DNA of 64,000 bases from NCBI RefSeq assembly GCF_014472415.1, contig NZ_JACSZV010000012.1:54008-118007 (forward strand), given 5' to 3'. The translations under genes and the position numbers were made by a program. The notes beneath the pieces were generated by a model. It saw only the letters and a list, made by a program, of their open reading frames with translations, was not told where the DNA came from and did no database searches. The DNA comes from Pseudomonas sp. N40(2020) (GTDB lineage Bacteria > Pseudomonadota > Gammaproteobacteria > Pseudomonadales > Pseudomonadaceae). Shown one piece after another: positions 28,643-42,846 of the stretch. Within the stretch, counting starts at the first letter, position 1. Every line of letters starts with the position of its first letter.

Positions 28643-30913
28643 TCAGGCCATTTCAGCAGTAGTCTCGAAGTCGAACGTCAACTCCCCGTCCTTGATGTCG
28701 ATGTGAACCACACCGCCATGCTCGGCCAGCTCGCCAAACAGAATCTCCTCCGCCAGCGGACGCTTGATCTTGTCCTGAATCAGACGCGCCATCGGACGAG
28801 CGCCCATTGCCGCATCATAACCACCCGCCGCCAGCCAGCTACGCGCCGCATCGGTGACTTCCAGGAGTACCCGCTTGTCTTCCAGCTGCGCCTGAAGCTC
28901 GGTAAGGAACTTGTCCACCACACTTTTGATGACCTCATGACTGAGGCGACCAAACTGGATAATGGTGTCCAGACGGTTGCGGAATTCCGGCGTGAAGCTC
29001 TTCTTGATCACTTCCATCGCATCAGACGAGTGGTCCTGATGGGTGAAACCGATCGAAGCGCGTGCTGCCGTTTCGGCACCGGCGTTGGTGGTCATGATCA
29101 CGATCACATTGCGGAAGTCCGCCTTGCGACCGTTGTTGTCGGTGAGCGTACCGTGGTCCATCACCTGCAGCAGCAGGTTGAAGACTTCCGGGTGCGCCTT
29201 CTCGATTTCATCGAGCAGCAATACGCAGTGCGGCTGCTTGGTGATCGCTTCGGTCAACAGACCGCCCTGATCAAACCCGACGTACCCCGGAGGCGCACCG
29301 ATCAGACGCGATACAGTGTGACGCTCCATGTACTCGGACATGTCGAAGCGAACCAGCTCGATCCCCAACGCCTTGGCCAATTGGCGCGCGGCTTCGGTTT
29401 TACCGACACCGGTCGGTCCGGCGAACAGGAACGAACCAACTGGCTTGTCAGGCGACTTGAGGCCGGCACGGGACAGCTTGATCGCGGTAGACAGCGAATC
29501 GATCGCCGCGTCCTGACCAAACACCGTCAGTTTCAGGTCACGCTCCAGGTTACGCAGCAGTTCCTTGTCGGAACTGGTCACGTGCTTCGGAGGAATCCGC
29601 GCGATCTTCGCCACAATGTCTTCAACCTGTGGCACTTCAATGCGCTTCACGCGTTTTTCGACCGGCTGCAGACGCTGATAGGCACCCGCCTCGTCGATCA
29701 CATCGATGGCCTTGTCCGGCATGTGCCGGTCATTGATGTAGCGCGATGCCAGTTCAGCGGCAGCGCGCAACGACTCATCACTGTATTCGATGTTGTGGTG
29801 CGCTTCGAAACGCCCTTTCAGACCGCGCAGGATACCGATGGTGTCTTCCACCGACGGCTCGACGACATCGACCTTCTGGAAGCGACGCGCCAGGGCTCGA
29901 TCCTTCTCGAAGATGCCACGGAATTCCTGGAACGTGGTCGAGCCGATGCAACGAATGTCGCCAGACGACAGCAGCGGCTTGAGCAGGTTCGAAGCATCCA
30001 TCACGCCGCCGGACGCAGCACCCGCACCAATGATGGTGTGGATCTCGTCAATGAACAGGATCGCCTGCGGACGTTTTTTCAGTTCATTGAGCAGCGCCTT
30101 GAAGCGCTTCTCGAAATCACCACGATATTTGGTGCCTGCGAGCAGAGCACCGAGATCGAGCGAGTAGACAACGCTGTTGGCCAGCAGATCAGGCACCTGG
30201 TTGTCGACAATGCGCTTGGCCAGGCCTTCGGCAATCGCGGTTTTACCTACGCCTGCCTCGCCGACCAGCAGCGGATTGTTTTTGCGCCGACGCGCGAGAA
30301 TCTGCGCGACACGCTCGACTTCCGATTCGCGGCCGACCAGCGGATCAATACGACCCTGGCGCGCGAGTTCGTTGAGGTTGCTGGCATAAGCATCCAGAGG
30401 ATTGCCTGAAGAAGAAGACTCACCGCCCTCATCGTCCTGCATATCTTGTTCACCTTCAGAGTGATCGCCATGCCCCGGCACTTTGGAAATTCCATGAGCG
30501 ATGTAGTTGACGACATCAATGCGCGCAACGCTCTGCTGTTTCAGCAGAAACACTGCCTGACTCTCTTGCTCACTGAAGATTGCAACCAGCACATTGGCGC
30601 CAGTCACTTCACGCTTGCCCGAGCTCTGTACGTGGAAAACAGCACGTTGCAGTACACGCTGGAAGCCCAGGGTTGGCTGGGTTTCGCGATCTTCGTCATG
30701 AACGGGGATCAAAGGCGTGGTGGAGTCGATGAACTCCTGCAGGTCGTGCTTGAGTTTGTCGAGGTTTGCGCCGCAGGCACGCAAAACGGTGGCGGCAGCC
30801 TCATTGTCCAATAGGGCCAGCAGCAGGTGTTCGACGGTCATGAATTCATGACGTTTCGAACGAGCCTCCTTGAAGGCTAGATTGAGGGTGACTTCGAGCT
30901 CGCGGTTTAACAT
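28643..30913 (-). CDS. clpA: ATP-dependent Clp protease ATP-binding subunit ClpA
   Basis: This 756-residue Hsp100 unfoldase has a Clp_N repeat domain (about residues 1-145), first AAA+ module with GEAGVGKTA (about 216-224), and second module with GPTGVGKTE (about 498-506). The IGF-like loop region near 620 (ASIGFTHQD) is the ClpP-docking tripeptide. It unfolds N-degron and other substrates for ClpP. It lies 30 bp downstream of clpS in the same operon. The clpP gene is not in the window. Confidence 0.98.
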   Translation of the reverse strand: MLNRELEVTLNLAFKEARSKRHEFMTVEHLLLALLDNEAAATVLRACGANLDKLKHDLQEFIDSTTPLIPVHDEDRETQPTLGFQRVLQRAVFHVQSSGKREVTGANVLVAIFSEQESQAVFLLKQQSVARIDVVNYIAHGISKVPGHGDHSEGEQDMQDDEGGESSSSGNPLDAYASNLNELARQGRIDPLVGRESEVERVAQILARRRKNNPLLVGEAGVGKTAIAEGLAKRIVDNQVPDLLANSVVYSLDLGALLAGTKYRGDFEKRFKALLNELKKRPQAILFIDEIHTIIGAGAASGGVMDASNLLKPLLSSGDIRCIGSTTFQEFRGIFEKDRALARRFQKVDVVEPSVEDTIGILRGLKGRFEAHHNIEYSDESLRAAAELASRYINDRHMPDKAIDVIDEAGAYQRLQPVEKRVKRIEVPQVEDIVAKIARIPPKHVTSSDKELLRNLERDLKLTVFGQDAAIDSLSTAIKLSRAGLKSPDKPVGSFLFAGPTGVGKTEAARQLAKALGIELVRFDMSEYMERHTVSRLIGAPPGYVGFDQGGLLTEAITKQPHCVLLLDEIEKAHPEVFNLLLQVMDHGTLTDNNGRKADFRNVIVIMTTNAGAETAARASIGFTHQDHSSDAMEVIKKSFTPEFRNRLDTIIQFGRLSHEVIKSVVDKFLTELQAQLEDKRVLLEVTDAARSWLAAGGYDAAMGARPMARLIQDKIKRPLAEEILFGELAEHGGVVHIDIKDGELTFDFETTAEMA

Positions 30914-30943
30914 AGCTTCACCTCATACCCAAGTGGTCGGCGA

Positions 30944-31327
30944 TTAACCGTCCTTCTCGATTTCACAGAGTAGCGGATGCTGGCTTTCCCTGGCGTACTG
31001 GTTGACCTGCATGGCCTTTGTCTCGGCGATGTCGCGGGTAAACACTCCACATACTGCCCGCCCTTCTGTGTGGACGGCCAGCATGACCTTGGTCGCCAGC
31101 TCGCGATTCAGGTTAAAAAACACCTCGAGCACTTCGACGACGAAATCCATCGGTGTGTAGTCATCGTTGAACAAAACCACCTTGTACATCGGCGGCGCCT
31201 GTAACGCAGGCTTTGCTTCCTGAACAGCAACGCCTGCCGAATCGTCGTCGTGCTCCTCTGGAAGATCCTTTTGGAGAAGCGGGCGATCCTGATTGAATGT
31301 TAGTCGAATCTGGCTGATTGCATGCAT
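30944..31327 (-). CDS. clpS: ATP-dependent Clp protease adaptor ClpS
   Basis: This 127-residue N-recognin has the ClpS core [23 protein letters not shown] and [20 protein letters not shown], with the Asn-Asp-Asp and Met/His pocket residues that bind N-terminal Leu, Phe, Tyr or Trp. It delivers N-end-rule substrates to ClpA. Relative to Pseudomonas ClpS as I know it, the N-terminal tail holds several extra residues ([15 protein letters not shown]). It is divergent from cspD. Confidence 0.97.
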   Translation of the reverse strand: MHAISQIRLTFNQDRPLLQKDLPEEHDDDSAGVAVQEAKPALQAPPMYKVVLFNDDYTPMDFVVEVLEVFFNLNRELATKVMLAVHTEGRAVCGVFTRDIAETKAMQVNQYARESQHPLLCEIEKDG

Positions 31328-31407
31328 GGAAAGAAAGGTTCGTCAGTTGTGCAAATACAGTGGTGGGGGCGGCAGCACACGTTTTCAACTCCGACTGCCC
31401 GGTCACC

Positions 31408-31435
31408 TTGACTATCGGGAAAACGGTGTTACAAC
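31408..31435 (+). promoter_or_regulatory. Candidate cspD promoter
   Basis: TTGACT (5/6) and TACAAC (4/6) are spaced 16 bp, about 115 bp upstream of cspD, giving a long 5' leader as is common for cold-shock genes. Confidence 0.4.
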
Positions 31436-31551
31436 CAATAGAGCCCACAGTGGGTAAAAAAGATCCGCGGAGTCAATCCTTTTAACGGATTAGATTGCGG
31501 ATGACTTGGATGATACTCCAGCGATGGAGTCTGTTGCAGAGGGATTTGAGC

Positions 31552-31833
31552 ATGGCTGTCGGCAAGGTGAAATGGTTCAACAATGCCAAGGGGTTCGGTT
31601 TCATTAATACCGACACCCACGAAGGTCGAGATGAGGACGGCAAAGAGATTGATTTCTTTGCGCATTACTCCGCCATCCAGATGGACGGATATAGAACCCT
31701 CAAGGCCGGGCAAGCCGTGAGTTTTGATATTGTGCAAGGCCCCAAAGGCCTGCATGCGCACAATATTAAAGCCACCGAGGCCGTGAAAGAAGCCGCTCCG
31801 GCCACCGCTCAGCAGCAATCAGTCACCAGCTGA
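31552..31833 (+). CDS. cspD: Cold-shock domain protein CspD
   Basis: This 93-residue protein has an N-terminal cold-shock OB fold with RNP1 KGFGFI and a variant RNP2 DFFAHYSAI, then an Ala/Gln-rich tail. CspD binds single-stranded nucleic acid and in E. coli slows replication in stationary phase. The context next to clpS-clpA is the same as in E. coli. An AGAGG site supports the MAVGKVKWF start; an in-frame ATG two codons... earlier frames extend but lack a site. Confidence 0.93.
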   Translation: MAVGKVKWFNNAKGFGFINTDTHEGRDEDGKEIDFFAHYSAIQMDGYRTLKAGQAVSFDIVQGPKGLHAHNIKATEAVKEAAPATAQQQSVTS

Positions 31834-31854
31834 CGCAACAAAACCGCCCGCCAT

Positions 31855-31892
31855 AAAAAAGCCGCCCGACTCGATCACTCGAGCCGGGCGGC
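31855..31892 (-). terminator. icd terminator (shared with cspD)
   Basis: GCCGCCCG/CGGGCGGC stem with an inner partly paired loop; the T-run is on the minus side, so it mainly serves icd. Confidence 0.85.
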
Positions 31893-31911
31893 TTCGTTAC
31901 AACTGTTTTTA

Positions 31912-33168
31912 TTACATGTGCGAAATCAGCGCATCACCGAAGCCAGAAGACGAAACCAGCTTGGCACCATCCATCAGACGTTCGAAGTCATAGGTCACGG
32001 TTTTGGCACTGATGGCGCCGTTGGTGCCCTTGATGATCAGATCCGCCGCTTCGACCCAGCCCATGTGCCGCAGCATCATTTCCGCTGACAAAATCAATGA
32101 GCCCGGGTTGACCTGATCCTTGCCGGCATACTTCGGCGCAGTGCCGTGGGTCGCTTCGAACATCGCCACGGTGTCGGACAGGTTGGCGCCCGGCGCAATA
32201 CCGATACCGCCCACTTCTGCCGCCAGGGCGTCGGAGAGGTAGTCGCCGTTGAGGTTGAGGGTCGCGATCACATCGTATTCGGCCGGGCGCAGCAGGATCT
32301 GCTGGAGCATGGCGTCGGCGATGGCATCCTTGACGACAACGTTCTTGCCGGTTTTCGGATTCTTGAACTGCATCCAAGGGCCACCGTCGAGCAGGGTCGC
32401 GCCGAACTCTTCGGCCGCCACTTCGTAGGCCCATTCCTTGAAGGCACCTTCGGTGAACTTCATGATGTTGCCTTTGTGCACGATGGTCAGCGAGTCGCGA
32501 TCGTTATCGACCACATATTGCAGAGCCTTGCGCGCCAGACGCTTGGTGCCCTCTAAAGAAACCGGCTTGACGCCGATGCCGCAGTTTTCGTCGAAACGGA
32601 TCTTGGTGACACCCATTTCTTCTTTAAGGAATTTGATGACCTTGGTGGCTTCCGGCGAACCGGCCTTCCACTCGATACCGGCGTAAATGTCCTCGGAGTT
32701 TTCGCGGAAGATGGTCATGTCGACGTCGCCAGGCTTTTTCACCGGGCTAGGCACACCTTCGAACCAGCGCACCGGGCGCAGGCAGACGTACAGGTCGAGT
32801 TGCTGACGCAGGGCCACGTTCAGCGAGCGAATCCCCCCACCCACCGGAGTGGTCAGAGGGCCTTTGATGGAAACCACGTAATCCTTGACTGCGTCCAGCG
32901 TTTCCTGAGGCAGCCAGGTGTCCTGATCGTAAACCTGAGTGGCTTTTTCCCCGGCATAGACTTCCATCCAGGAAATCTTGCGCTTACCGCCGTATGCCTT
33001 TTGAACTGCAGCATCGACAACCTTGATCATCACCGGACTGATGTCGACACCAATGCCGTCACCTTCGATGAAGGGAATGATCGGGTTATCAGGAACATTG
33101 AGAGAATGGTCTGCATTGACGGAGATTTTGTCGCCGACGGCTGGAACCTGAATCTTCTTGTAACCCAT
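31912..33168 (-). CDS. icd: NADP-dependent isocitrate dehydrogenase (homodimeric type)
   Basis: This 418-residue enzyme converts isocitrate to 2-oxoglutarate. The substrate loop [13 protein letters not shown] contains Ser115, equivalent to the serine phosphorylated by AceK in E. coli, so control by phosphorylation is possible; aceK is not in the window. The NADP-binding [20 protein letters not shown] region is intact. The frame extends 23 codons upstream, but [14 protein letters not shown] matches family starts. It is divergent from idh, the second isocitrate dehydrogenase. Confidence 0.97.
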   Translation of the reverse strand: MGYKKIQVPAVGDKISVNADHSLNVPDNPIIPFIEGDGIGVDISPVMIKVVDAAVQKAYGGKRKISWMEVYAGEKATQVYDQDTWLPQETLDAVKDYVVSIKGPLTTPVGGGIRSLNVALRQQLDLYVCLRPVRWFEGVPSPVKKPGDVDMTIFRENSEDIYAGIEWKAGSPEATKVIKFLKEEMGVTKIRFDENCGIGVKPVSLEGTKRLARKALQYVVDNDRDSLTIVHKGNIMKFTEGAFKEWAYEVAAEEFGATLLDGGPWMQFKNPKTGKNVVVKDAIADAMLQQILLRPAEYDVIATLNLNGDYLSDALAAEVGGIGIAPGANLSDTVAMFEATHGTAPKYAGKDQVNPGSLILSAEMMLRHMGWVEAADLIIKGTNGAISAKTVTYDFERLMDGAKLVSSSGFGDALISHM

Positions 33169-35875
<2,707 letters not shown>

Positions 35876-35961
35876 GGTTGTAAAGGGAACATCACAAACC
35901 CCGGCCTGGTGCCGGGGTTTGTGTTTTCAGGCAAAGATAGACAGAAGACAGAGGAATCCCT

Positions 35962-36408
35962 ATGGACTGGCTCCCCCACATCACCGTCGCCACCATCGTC
36001 GAAGACAACGACCGCTTCCTGATGGTCGAAGAGCACAAGGCCGGCCGTAACGTGCTCAACCAGCCCGCCGGCCACCTGGACCCGGATGAAACCCTGATCG
36101 AAGCCGCCGTGCGCGAAACCCTCGAAGAAACCGGCTGGGACGTCGAACCAACCGGCGTGATCGGCATTTACCTGTATACCGCGCCAAGCAACGGCGTGAC
36201 TTATCAACGTGTTTGCTTCTCCGCCAAGACCATAAAACACCATCCGGACTACCAACTCGACGACGGCATCCTCGGCGCCAAGTGGCTGACTCGCGACGAA
36301 TTAATCGAGCAGCGCGACAACTGGCGCAGTGAGCTGATCATCCGCTGCATCGATGATTACCTGGCCGGCCATCACTTCGGCCTCGAACTGATCCGCCCTT
36401 CTCTTTAG
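35962..36408 (+). CDS. nudJ: NUDIX phosphatase NudJ
   Basis: This 148-residue protein has a perfect Nudix box: Gly37, Glu43, Arg51-Glu52, Glu55-Glu56 and Gly58 (GHLDPDETLIEAAVRETLEE). E. coli NudJ (YmfB) hydrolyses nucleoside tri- and diphosphates and the thiamine precursor HMP-PP. The neighbours mnmA, hflD and purB in the same order as in E. coli support NudJ rather than MutT. Confidence 0.92.
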   Translation: MDWLPHITVATIVEDNDRFLMVEEHKAGRNVLNQPAGHLDPDETLIEAAVRETLEETGWDVEPTGVIGIYLYTAPSNGVTYQRVCFSAKTIKHHPDYQLDDGILGAKWLTRDELIEQRDNWRSELIIRCIDDYLAGHHFGLELIRPSL

Positions 36409-36467
36409 CCTTGAGGCCGTGAGCCTGATAGAATCGCGTCCTTTTTCAAGACACTCATTGAATCCCT

Positions 36468-37592
36468 ATGCGTGATCCAGCCCCTTCTGACACATCCAAG
36501 AAGCGCGTCATTGTCGGCATGTCCGGCGGCGTGGACTCTTCCGTTTCCGCTCTCCTGCTGATCGAGCAGGGCTATGAAGTGGAAGGCCTGTTCATGAAGA
36601 ACTGGGAAGAAGACGACGGAACGGAATACTGCACCGCCATGGACGATCTGGCGGATGCCCAGGCCGTGTGCGACAAGATCGGCATCAAGCTGCACACCGC
36701 CAACTTTGCCGCCGAGTACTGGGACAACGTGTTCGAGCACTTCCTGGCCGAATACAAGGCCGGGCGCACGCCGAACCCGGACATCCTGTGTAACCGCGAA
36801 ATCAAGTTCAAGGCGTTCCTCGACTACGCCATGATGCTCGGCGCCGACCTGATCGCCACCGGCCACTACGTGCGCCGCCGCGACATCGATGGCCGCACCG
36901 AACTGCTCAAAGGCCTCGATCCGAACAAGGATCAAAGCTACTTCCTGCACGCCGTCGGCGGCGAACAGATCGCCAAGACGCTGTTCCCGGTCGGCGAACT
37001 GGAAAAACCGGAAGTGCGCGCAATTGCCGAGAAGTACGAGCTGGCCACCGCCAAGAAGAAGGATTCCACCGGAATCTGCTTCATCGGCGAGCGTCGCTTC
37101 AGTGACTTCCTCAAGCAATACCTGCCGGCACAACCGGGCGAGATCAAGACCACCGAAGGCGAAGTCATCGGCCGTCACCACGGCTTGATGTATCACACCA
37201 TCGGTCAGCGTCAGGGCCTGGGCATCGGCGGCTTGAAGGATGCCGGCGACGAGCCGTGGTACGTGCTGCGCAAGGATCTGGACAACAATGAACTGATCGT
37301 CGGCCAGGGCAACAACCATCCATGGCTGTTCTCCAGCGCCCTGCTCGCTTCGGAAATCTATTGGGTCAACCCGATCGACCTGAGCCAGCCGCTGCGCTTG
37401 ACCGCCAAAGTGCGCTATCGCCAAAGCGATCAGGCCTGCACTCTGGAAAAAACCGCAAGCGGTTACCGCGCCGTATTTGACGAGCCGCAGCGCGCGGTCA
37501 CGCCGGGCCAGTCGGTGGTGTTCTATGACGGTGAAGTCTGCCTCGGTGGCGGTGTGATCGAAGTCGCCGAGCCGTGGAGCGGTCAGGCATGA
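36468..37592 (+). CDS. mnmA: tRNA-specific 2-thiouridylase MnmA
   Basis: This 374-residue enzyme has the PP-loop [14 protein letters not shown] for adenylating tRNA U34, the nucleophile Cys108 in [12 protein letters not shown], and the persulfide Cys204 in [12 protein letters not shown]. It makes s2U34 in tRNA-Lys, -Glu and -Gln using sulfur delivered by TusE, which is encoded in the tus operon of this window. It overlaps hflD by four bases (ATGA). Confidence 0.98.
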   Translation: MRDPAPSDTSKKRVIVGMSGGVDSSVSALLLIEQGYEVEGLFMKNWEEDDGTEYCTAMDDLADAQAVCDKIGIKLHTANFAAEYWDNVFEHFLAEYKAGRTPNPDILCNREIKFKAFLDYAMMLGADLIATGHYVRRRDIDGRTELLKGLDPNKDQSYFLHAVGGEQIAKTLFPVGELEKPEVRAIAEKYELATAKKKDSTGICFIGERRFSDFLKQYLPAQPGEIKTTEGEVIGRHHGLMYHTIGQRQGLGIGGLKDAGDEPWYVLRKDLDNNELIVGQGNNHPWLFSSALLASEIYWVNPIDLSQPLRLTAKVRYRQSDQACTLEKTASGYRAVFDEPQRAVTPGQSVVFYDGEVCLGGGVIEVAEPWSGQA

Positions 37593-38212
37593 GCCCGACT
37601 CAGGAGCAACTGACGGCGCTGGGCGGCGTGTTTCTCGCGGCCGTACTGGTTGACCGGATCGCCAAGACTGGCCAGACCAACGAGGCCGGCCTGAGCTGCA
37701 TGCTCGGCAGCCTGCTGGTGCGCGACCCGAAAGACACGCTGGACGTGTACGGCGGCGACGATATCAACCTGCGTGAAGGTTACCGGGCGCTGATCGGCGC
37801 ACTTGAACGCGACCCAAGCACTTTGCAGCGCGAGCCACTGCGTTATGCCCTGTCGATGCTCGGTCTTGAGCGCCAACTGGCCAAACGTGGCGACCTGCTC
37901 GACACGATCGGCAAGCGCTTGCCGCAGATCCAGTCGCAGGTCGAGCACTTCGGCCCGGCCCACGAAAACGTGGTTGCCGCGTGCGGCGCGCTTTATCAGG
38001 ACACTTTGAGCACTCTGCGCCAGCGGATTCAGGTGCATGGCGACATGCGCAACCTGCAGCAGCCGAGCAACGCATCGAAAATCCGCGCCTTGCTGCTCGC
38101 CGGCATCCGTTCGGCGCGCCTGTGGCGTCAACTCGGCGGCCATCGCTGGCAGTTGGTGGTCAGCCGCCGCAAGCTGCTCAAAGAGCTGTACCCGTTGATG
38201 CGCAGCGAGTAA
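37589..38212 (+). CDS. hflD: High-frequency lysogenization protein HflD homologue
   Basis: This 207-residue all-helical protein ([26 protein letters not shown] split at the first helix) belongs to the HflD/YcfC family. In E. coli HflD is membrane-associated and modulates lambda CII; its housekeeping role is unclear. The start is placed at the ATG overlapping the mnmA stop rather than five codons upstream. It sits between mnmA and purB, a conserved order. Confidence 0.93.
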   Translation: MSPTQEQLTALGGVFLAAVLVDRIAKTGQTNEAGLSCMLGSLLVRDPKDTLDVYGGDDINLREGYRALIGALERDPSTLQREPLRYALSMLGLERQLAKRGDLLDTIGKRLPQIQSQVEHFGPAHENVVAACGALYQDTLSTLRQRIQVHGDMRNLQQPSNASKIRALLLAGIRSARLWRQLGGHRWQLVVSRRKLLKELYPLMRSE

Positions 38213-38252
38213 ATCGCCGCGCAATAAAAGCTTTGTAGTCTGTAACGCGTAA

Positions 38253-39710
<1,458 letters not shown>

Positions 39711-39732
39711 TCGACCGCTTGAACCGTTTGAG

Positions 39733-39757
39733 ACGCCCGGCCGCGCCGGGCGTTTTT
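39733..39757 (+). terminator. purB terminator
   Basis: ACGCCCGGC/GCCGGGCGT stem with a 3-base loop and five T. Confidence 0.92.
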
Positions 39758-39796
39758 ATTCCCGTCTGAAAAGTGCTTTTTTTCAATAGGTTACAT

Positions 39797-40966
39797 ATGA
39801 ATTCCGATATTCCTCTTCAACTTCTGGGCGGCATCACGGCGCGCGAATTCCTGCGCGACTACTGGCAGAAAAAGCCACTGCTGATCCGCCAGGCGATTCC
39901 TGACTTCGAAAGCCCGATCGACGCCGACGAACTGGCCGGCCTGGCCCTGGAAGAAGAAGTCGAATCGCGCCTGGTCATCGAGCATGGCGAGCGCCCATGG
40001 GAACTGCGACGCGGCCCGTTCGCTGAAGACGAATTCAGCAAGCTGCCGGAAAAAGAGTGGACTCTGCTGGTTCAGGCAGTCGATCAATTCGTACCGGAAG
40101 TCAGCGAACTGCTGGAAAACTTCCGTTTCCTGCCGAGCTGGCGCGTCGACGACGTGATGATCAGCTTCGCAGCCCCAGGTGGCAGCGTCGGCCCGCACTT
40201 CGACAACTACGACGTGTTCCTGCTGCAAGGTCACGGCAAGCGCAACTGGAAAATCGGCCAGATGTGCGACTCCGAGAGCCCGCTGCTGCAACACGCCGAT
40301 CTGCGCATCCTCGCCGAATTCCACGAAACCGAAGAGTGGGTTCTGGAACCAGGTGACATGCTTTACCTGCCACCGCGTCTGGCCCACTGCGGCGTCGCCG
40401 TGGATAACTGCATGACCTACTCGGTAGGCTTCCGCGCCCCGAGCGCGTCTGAAGTGCTGACCCACTTCACCGACTTCCTCAGCCAGTTCCTGACCGACGA
40501 AGAGCGCTACACCGACGCCGACGCGCAGCCAGCGGCCGATCCGCATCAGATTCAGCACGATGCGCTGGATCGCCTGAAAAGCCTGCTCGCCGAACACATG
40601 AGCGACGAGCGTCTGCTGCTGACCTGGTTCGGCCAGTACATGACCGAGCCACGCTACCCGGAACTGGTAGCCGGCCCGGAAGAAGTCGAAGAAGAAGACT
40701 TCCTCAGTGCTCTGCAAGATGGCGCCGTGCTGATCCGCAACCCGAGCGCGCGCCTGGCCTGGTCGGAAGTCGATGACGATCTGCTGCTGTTCGCCAGCGG
40801 CCAGAGCCGTTATCTGCCGGGCAAACTGCGCGAGCTGCTGAAGCTGATCTGCGCCGCCGACGCCTTGCACACCGACAACCTTGGCGAGTGGCTGAACGAC
40901 GAAGACGGTCGCGGCCTGCTGTGCGAACTGGTCAAGCAAGGCAGCCTGGGGTTCGCTGATGAATAA
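39797..40966 (+). CDS. roxA: Ribosomal protein L16 arginine hydroxylase (JmjC/cupin oxygenase)
   Basis: This 389-residue 2-oxoglutarate/Fe(II) oxygenase has the metal triad His134-x-Asp136 (VGPHFDNYDVF) and His197 (RLAHCGVAV). E. coli RoxA/YcfD hydroxylates Arg81 of L16, and the length, fold order and C-terminal winged-helix-like region match. It overlaps the next acetyltransferase gene by eight bases, so they are co-transcribed. Confidence 0.93.
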   Translation: MNSDIPLQLLGGITAREFLRDYWQKKPLLIRQAIPDFESPIDADELAGLALEEEVESRLVIEHGERPWELRRGPFAEDEFSKLPEKEWTLLVQAVDQFVPEVSELLENFRFLPSWRVDDVMISFAAPGGSVGPHFDNYDVFLLQGHGKRNWKIGQMCDSESPLLQHADLRILAEFHETEEWVLEPGDMLYLPPRLAHCGVAVDNCMTYSVGFRAPSASEVLTHFTDFLSQFLTDEERYTDADAQPAADPHQIQHDALDRLKSLLAEHMSDERLLLTWFGQYMTEPRYPELVAGPEEVEEEDFLSALQDGAVLIRNPSARLAWSEVDDDLLLFASGQSRYLPGKLRELLKLICAADALHTDNLGEWLNDEDGRGLLCELVKQGSLGFADE

Positions 40967-41384
40967 AATTCGCGTACGTGTCGCAGACTGGCAGAAGGAC
41001 ATCGCCGAGATCCGGCGCATTCGTGAAACGGTGTTCATCGCCGAACAATCGGTGCCACCCGAGCTGGAATGGGACGCCGATGACGCGACCGCTGTGCATT
41101 TCCTGGCATTTGAGGGCGACTTTCCGATCGGCACTGCGCGTCTGTTGCCCGATGGGCACATTGGCCGGGTTTCCGTGCTGAAAGACTGGCGCGGCATGAA
41201 GGTCGGCGACGCGCTGATGCAAGCGGTCATTGCTGAAGCAGAAGAGCGCGGACTGAAGCAGCAAATGCTCAGCGCTCAGGTGCAAGCCACGGCGTTCTAC
41301 GAGCGCCTGGGTTTCAGCCTGGTCAGTGAGGAGTTCCTGGAAGCAGGGATTCCGCATGTCGATATGGTTCGCCATTCGGCATGA
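40959..41384 (+). CDS. GNAT family N-acetyltransferase
   Basis: This 141-residue single GNAT domain has LKDWRGMKVGDALMQAVIAE as motif A (about residues 75-94) and ATAFYERLGFSLVSEEFLEAG at the C-terminal motif B, split only by reading. The closest pattern is the YjcF/ElaA type. It overlaps roxA, which may hint at a role around the ribosome, but this is inference; the substrate is unknown. Confidence 0.88.
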   Translation: MNKIRVRVADWQKDIAEIRRIRETVFIAEQSVPPELEWDADDATAVHFLAFEGDFPIGTARLLPDGHIGRVSVLKDWRGMKVGDALMQAVIAEAEERGLKQQMLSAQVQATAFYERLGFSLVSEEFLEAGIPHVDMVRHSA

Positions 41385-41394
41385 CCCCTGACCT

Positions 41395-41505
41395 GATCGT
41401 TCCCACGCTCTGCGTGGGAATGCCTCTCGGGACGCTCCGTGTCCCTTGCGGCATGTGACGCAGAGCGTCACTGGCTGCATTCCCACGCGGAGCGTGGGAA
41501 CGATC
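41395..41505. repeat. 111-bp palindromic intergenic repeat
   Basis: GATCGTTCCCACGCT and AGCGTGGGAACGATC are perfect 15-bp ends. Inside are the nested motifs CTGCGTGGGAATGC and GCATTCCCACGCGG and a small GTGACGCAGAGCGTCAC hairpin. It lies in the gap after the GNAT gene. The type is common in P. fluorescens-group genomes. Confidence 0.85.
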
Positions 41506-41617
41506 ACGCCCCGCCATTTTCTGATGTCGGGGCGTTTTGCTGTCTACGATTCAACTTGCCCCACCCCGGGCCGACAAACTGGCAATATCAAGCCTTTCGA
41601 AAGCGGAGATAACGGAC

Positions 41618-42370
41618 ATGTCCCTACGCACCCTGCTCACCACCCTGCTGCTCGGCTGCAGTTTTTCGGTGATGGCAGCCACAGAAATCGTCCCCCTCAA
41701 GTACCGCACCAGCACCGACATGCTGCCGATGGCGCAGGATTTCCTCGGTAAGGATGGCCAGGTCAGCGCCTATGGCAACCAACTGATCGTCAAGGCGGAG
41801 CCGGACAAGATTCAGGAACTCAAGGCGTTGCTGATCCAACTCGACACCGCGCCGAAACGCCTGCTGATTACCGTCGACACCAACGAAAACAATGGCCGTG
41901 GCGACGAAGGTTATTCAGTCAACGGTGCGCAGACCCGCATCATCAGCCGCAGCACCGCCAGCCGTGACGGCGGCATTCAGCAAGTACAGGCCAGCGAAGG
42001 CGCTCCGGCGCTGATCCAGGTCGGCCAGAGCGTGCCGATCACCAACAGTCAGACCAACTCCTACGGCGATTACAGCAGCCAAACCCAATACCGCAACGTC
42101 ACTCAGGGTTTTTACGTCACCGCGAGCGTCACCGGCGACATCGTTCATCTGGCAATCAGTACCAACCGTGACCGCATGAGCCAGGAACGTCCCGATGTAG
42201 TGAACGTGCAAAGCACCGACACAACCGTCAGCGGGCGCCTCGGCGAGTGGATCACTCTAGCCGGCGTCAATCGCCAGACTCAGGCTGACAAACAGGGCCT
42301 GGCCCGCAGCTACTCGACTCAAGGCCGGGATGACATGACCCTGCGGGTGAAAGTCGACAGCCTGGACTAA
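41618..42370 (+). CDS. Secretin-N-domain-like exported protein
   Basis: This 250-residue exported protein starts MSLRTLLTTLLLGCSFSVMA, ambiguous between a Sec and a lipoprotein signal (LLGC). Residues about 23-80 (VPLKYRTSTDMLPMAQDFLG, NQLIVKAEPDKIQELKALLI) are the short beta-alpha N-domain repeat found in secretins, and the rest resembles the secretin domain start, but no membrane-spanning beta-barrel region follows. Function unknown; possibly a periplasmic pilot or orphan secretin fragment. Confidence 0.8.
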   Translation: MSLRTLLTTLLLGCSFSVMAATEIVPLKYRTSTDMLPMAQDFLGKDGQVSAYGNQLIVKAEPDKIQELKALLIQLDTAPKRLLITVDTNENNGRGDEGYSVNGAQTRIISRSTASRDGGIQQVQASEGAPALIQVGQSVPITNSQTNSYGDYSSQTQYRNVTQGFYVTASVTGDIVHLAISTNRDRMSQERPDVVNVQSTDTTVSGRLGEWITLAGVNRQTQADKQGLARSYSTQGRDDMTLRVKVDSLD

Positions 42371-42846
42371 AGCACCGAAAACTGACTGATTAGTCGTATT
42401 AGACGAAAGATGTAGTGCTTTAAAAAAAGCACTACAAAACGTTTGACGAGCCAAAAAAGCGAAGGCATGATGGCCTCGCTCCCGCTAATCAGAGGCCCTG
42501 GCAAGGGCCTTCGAAGCGCTGTTCGCATCTACCCCGCGAACCGTTTCGTGTCTGTACCGCCCACAAGGTGTGTTTGACGAGGTTGCCGACTGGAACGAAG
42601 TTGTCCCGAGGGACGGAAGCGTAATTAGGTAACCCGGCATCACACTGTAGTTCGTATAAAGGCCCACGACGCCCGAATGCGCCCGCCAGTTTCGCCTTTA
42701 CCTGCTCACTTCCCCTCGAGCTCATCGTTCATCCCGTCGCCTACCCCGCCGAATCCGACTTGACCACCTAAGCTTCTGGTCAGCGAGCGCAGGAATTTTC
42801 CACCGCAGAACAACTTTTCATAAAAGACGCGACGAGGTTTATCTCC
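42371..42846. other. Upstream region of aceA
   Basis: This 476-bp gap precedes isocitrate lyase. It holds the candidate promoter at 42443-42471 and then about 370 nt of possible leader. The segment AGAGGCCCTGGCAAGGGCCT near 42490 can form a hairpin (AGGCCCT/AGGGCCT). No ORF with a ribosome site is apparent. Confidence 0.5.
42443..42471 (+). promoter_or_regulatory. Candidate aceA promoter
   Basis: TTGACG (5/6) and CATGAT (4/6) are spaced by exactly 17 bp. They lie about 375 bp upstream of the aceA ATG, implying a long leader if used. Confidence 0.45.
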
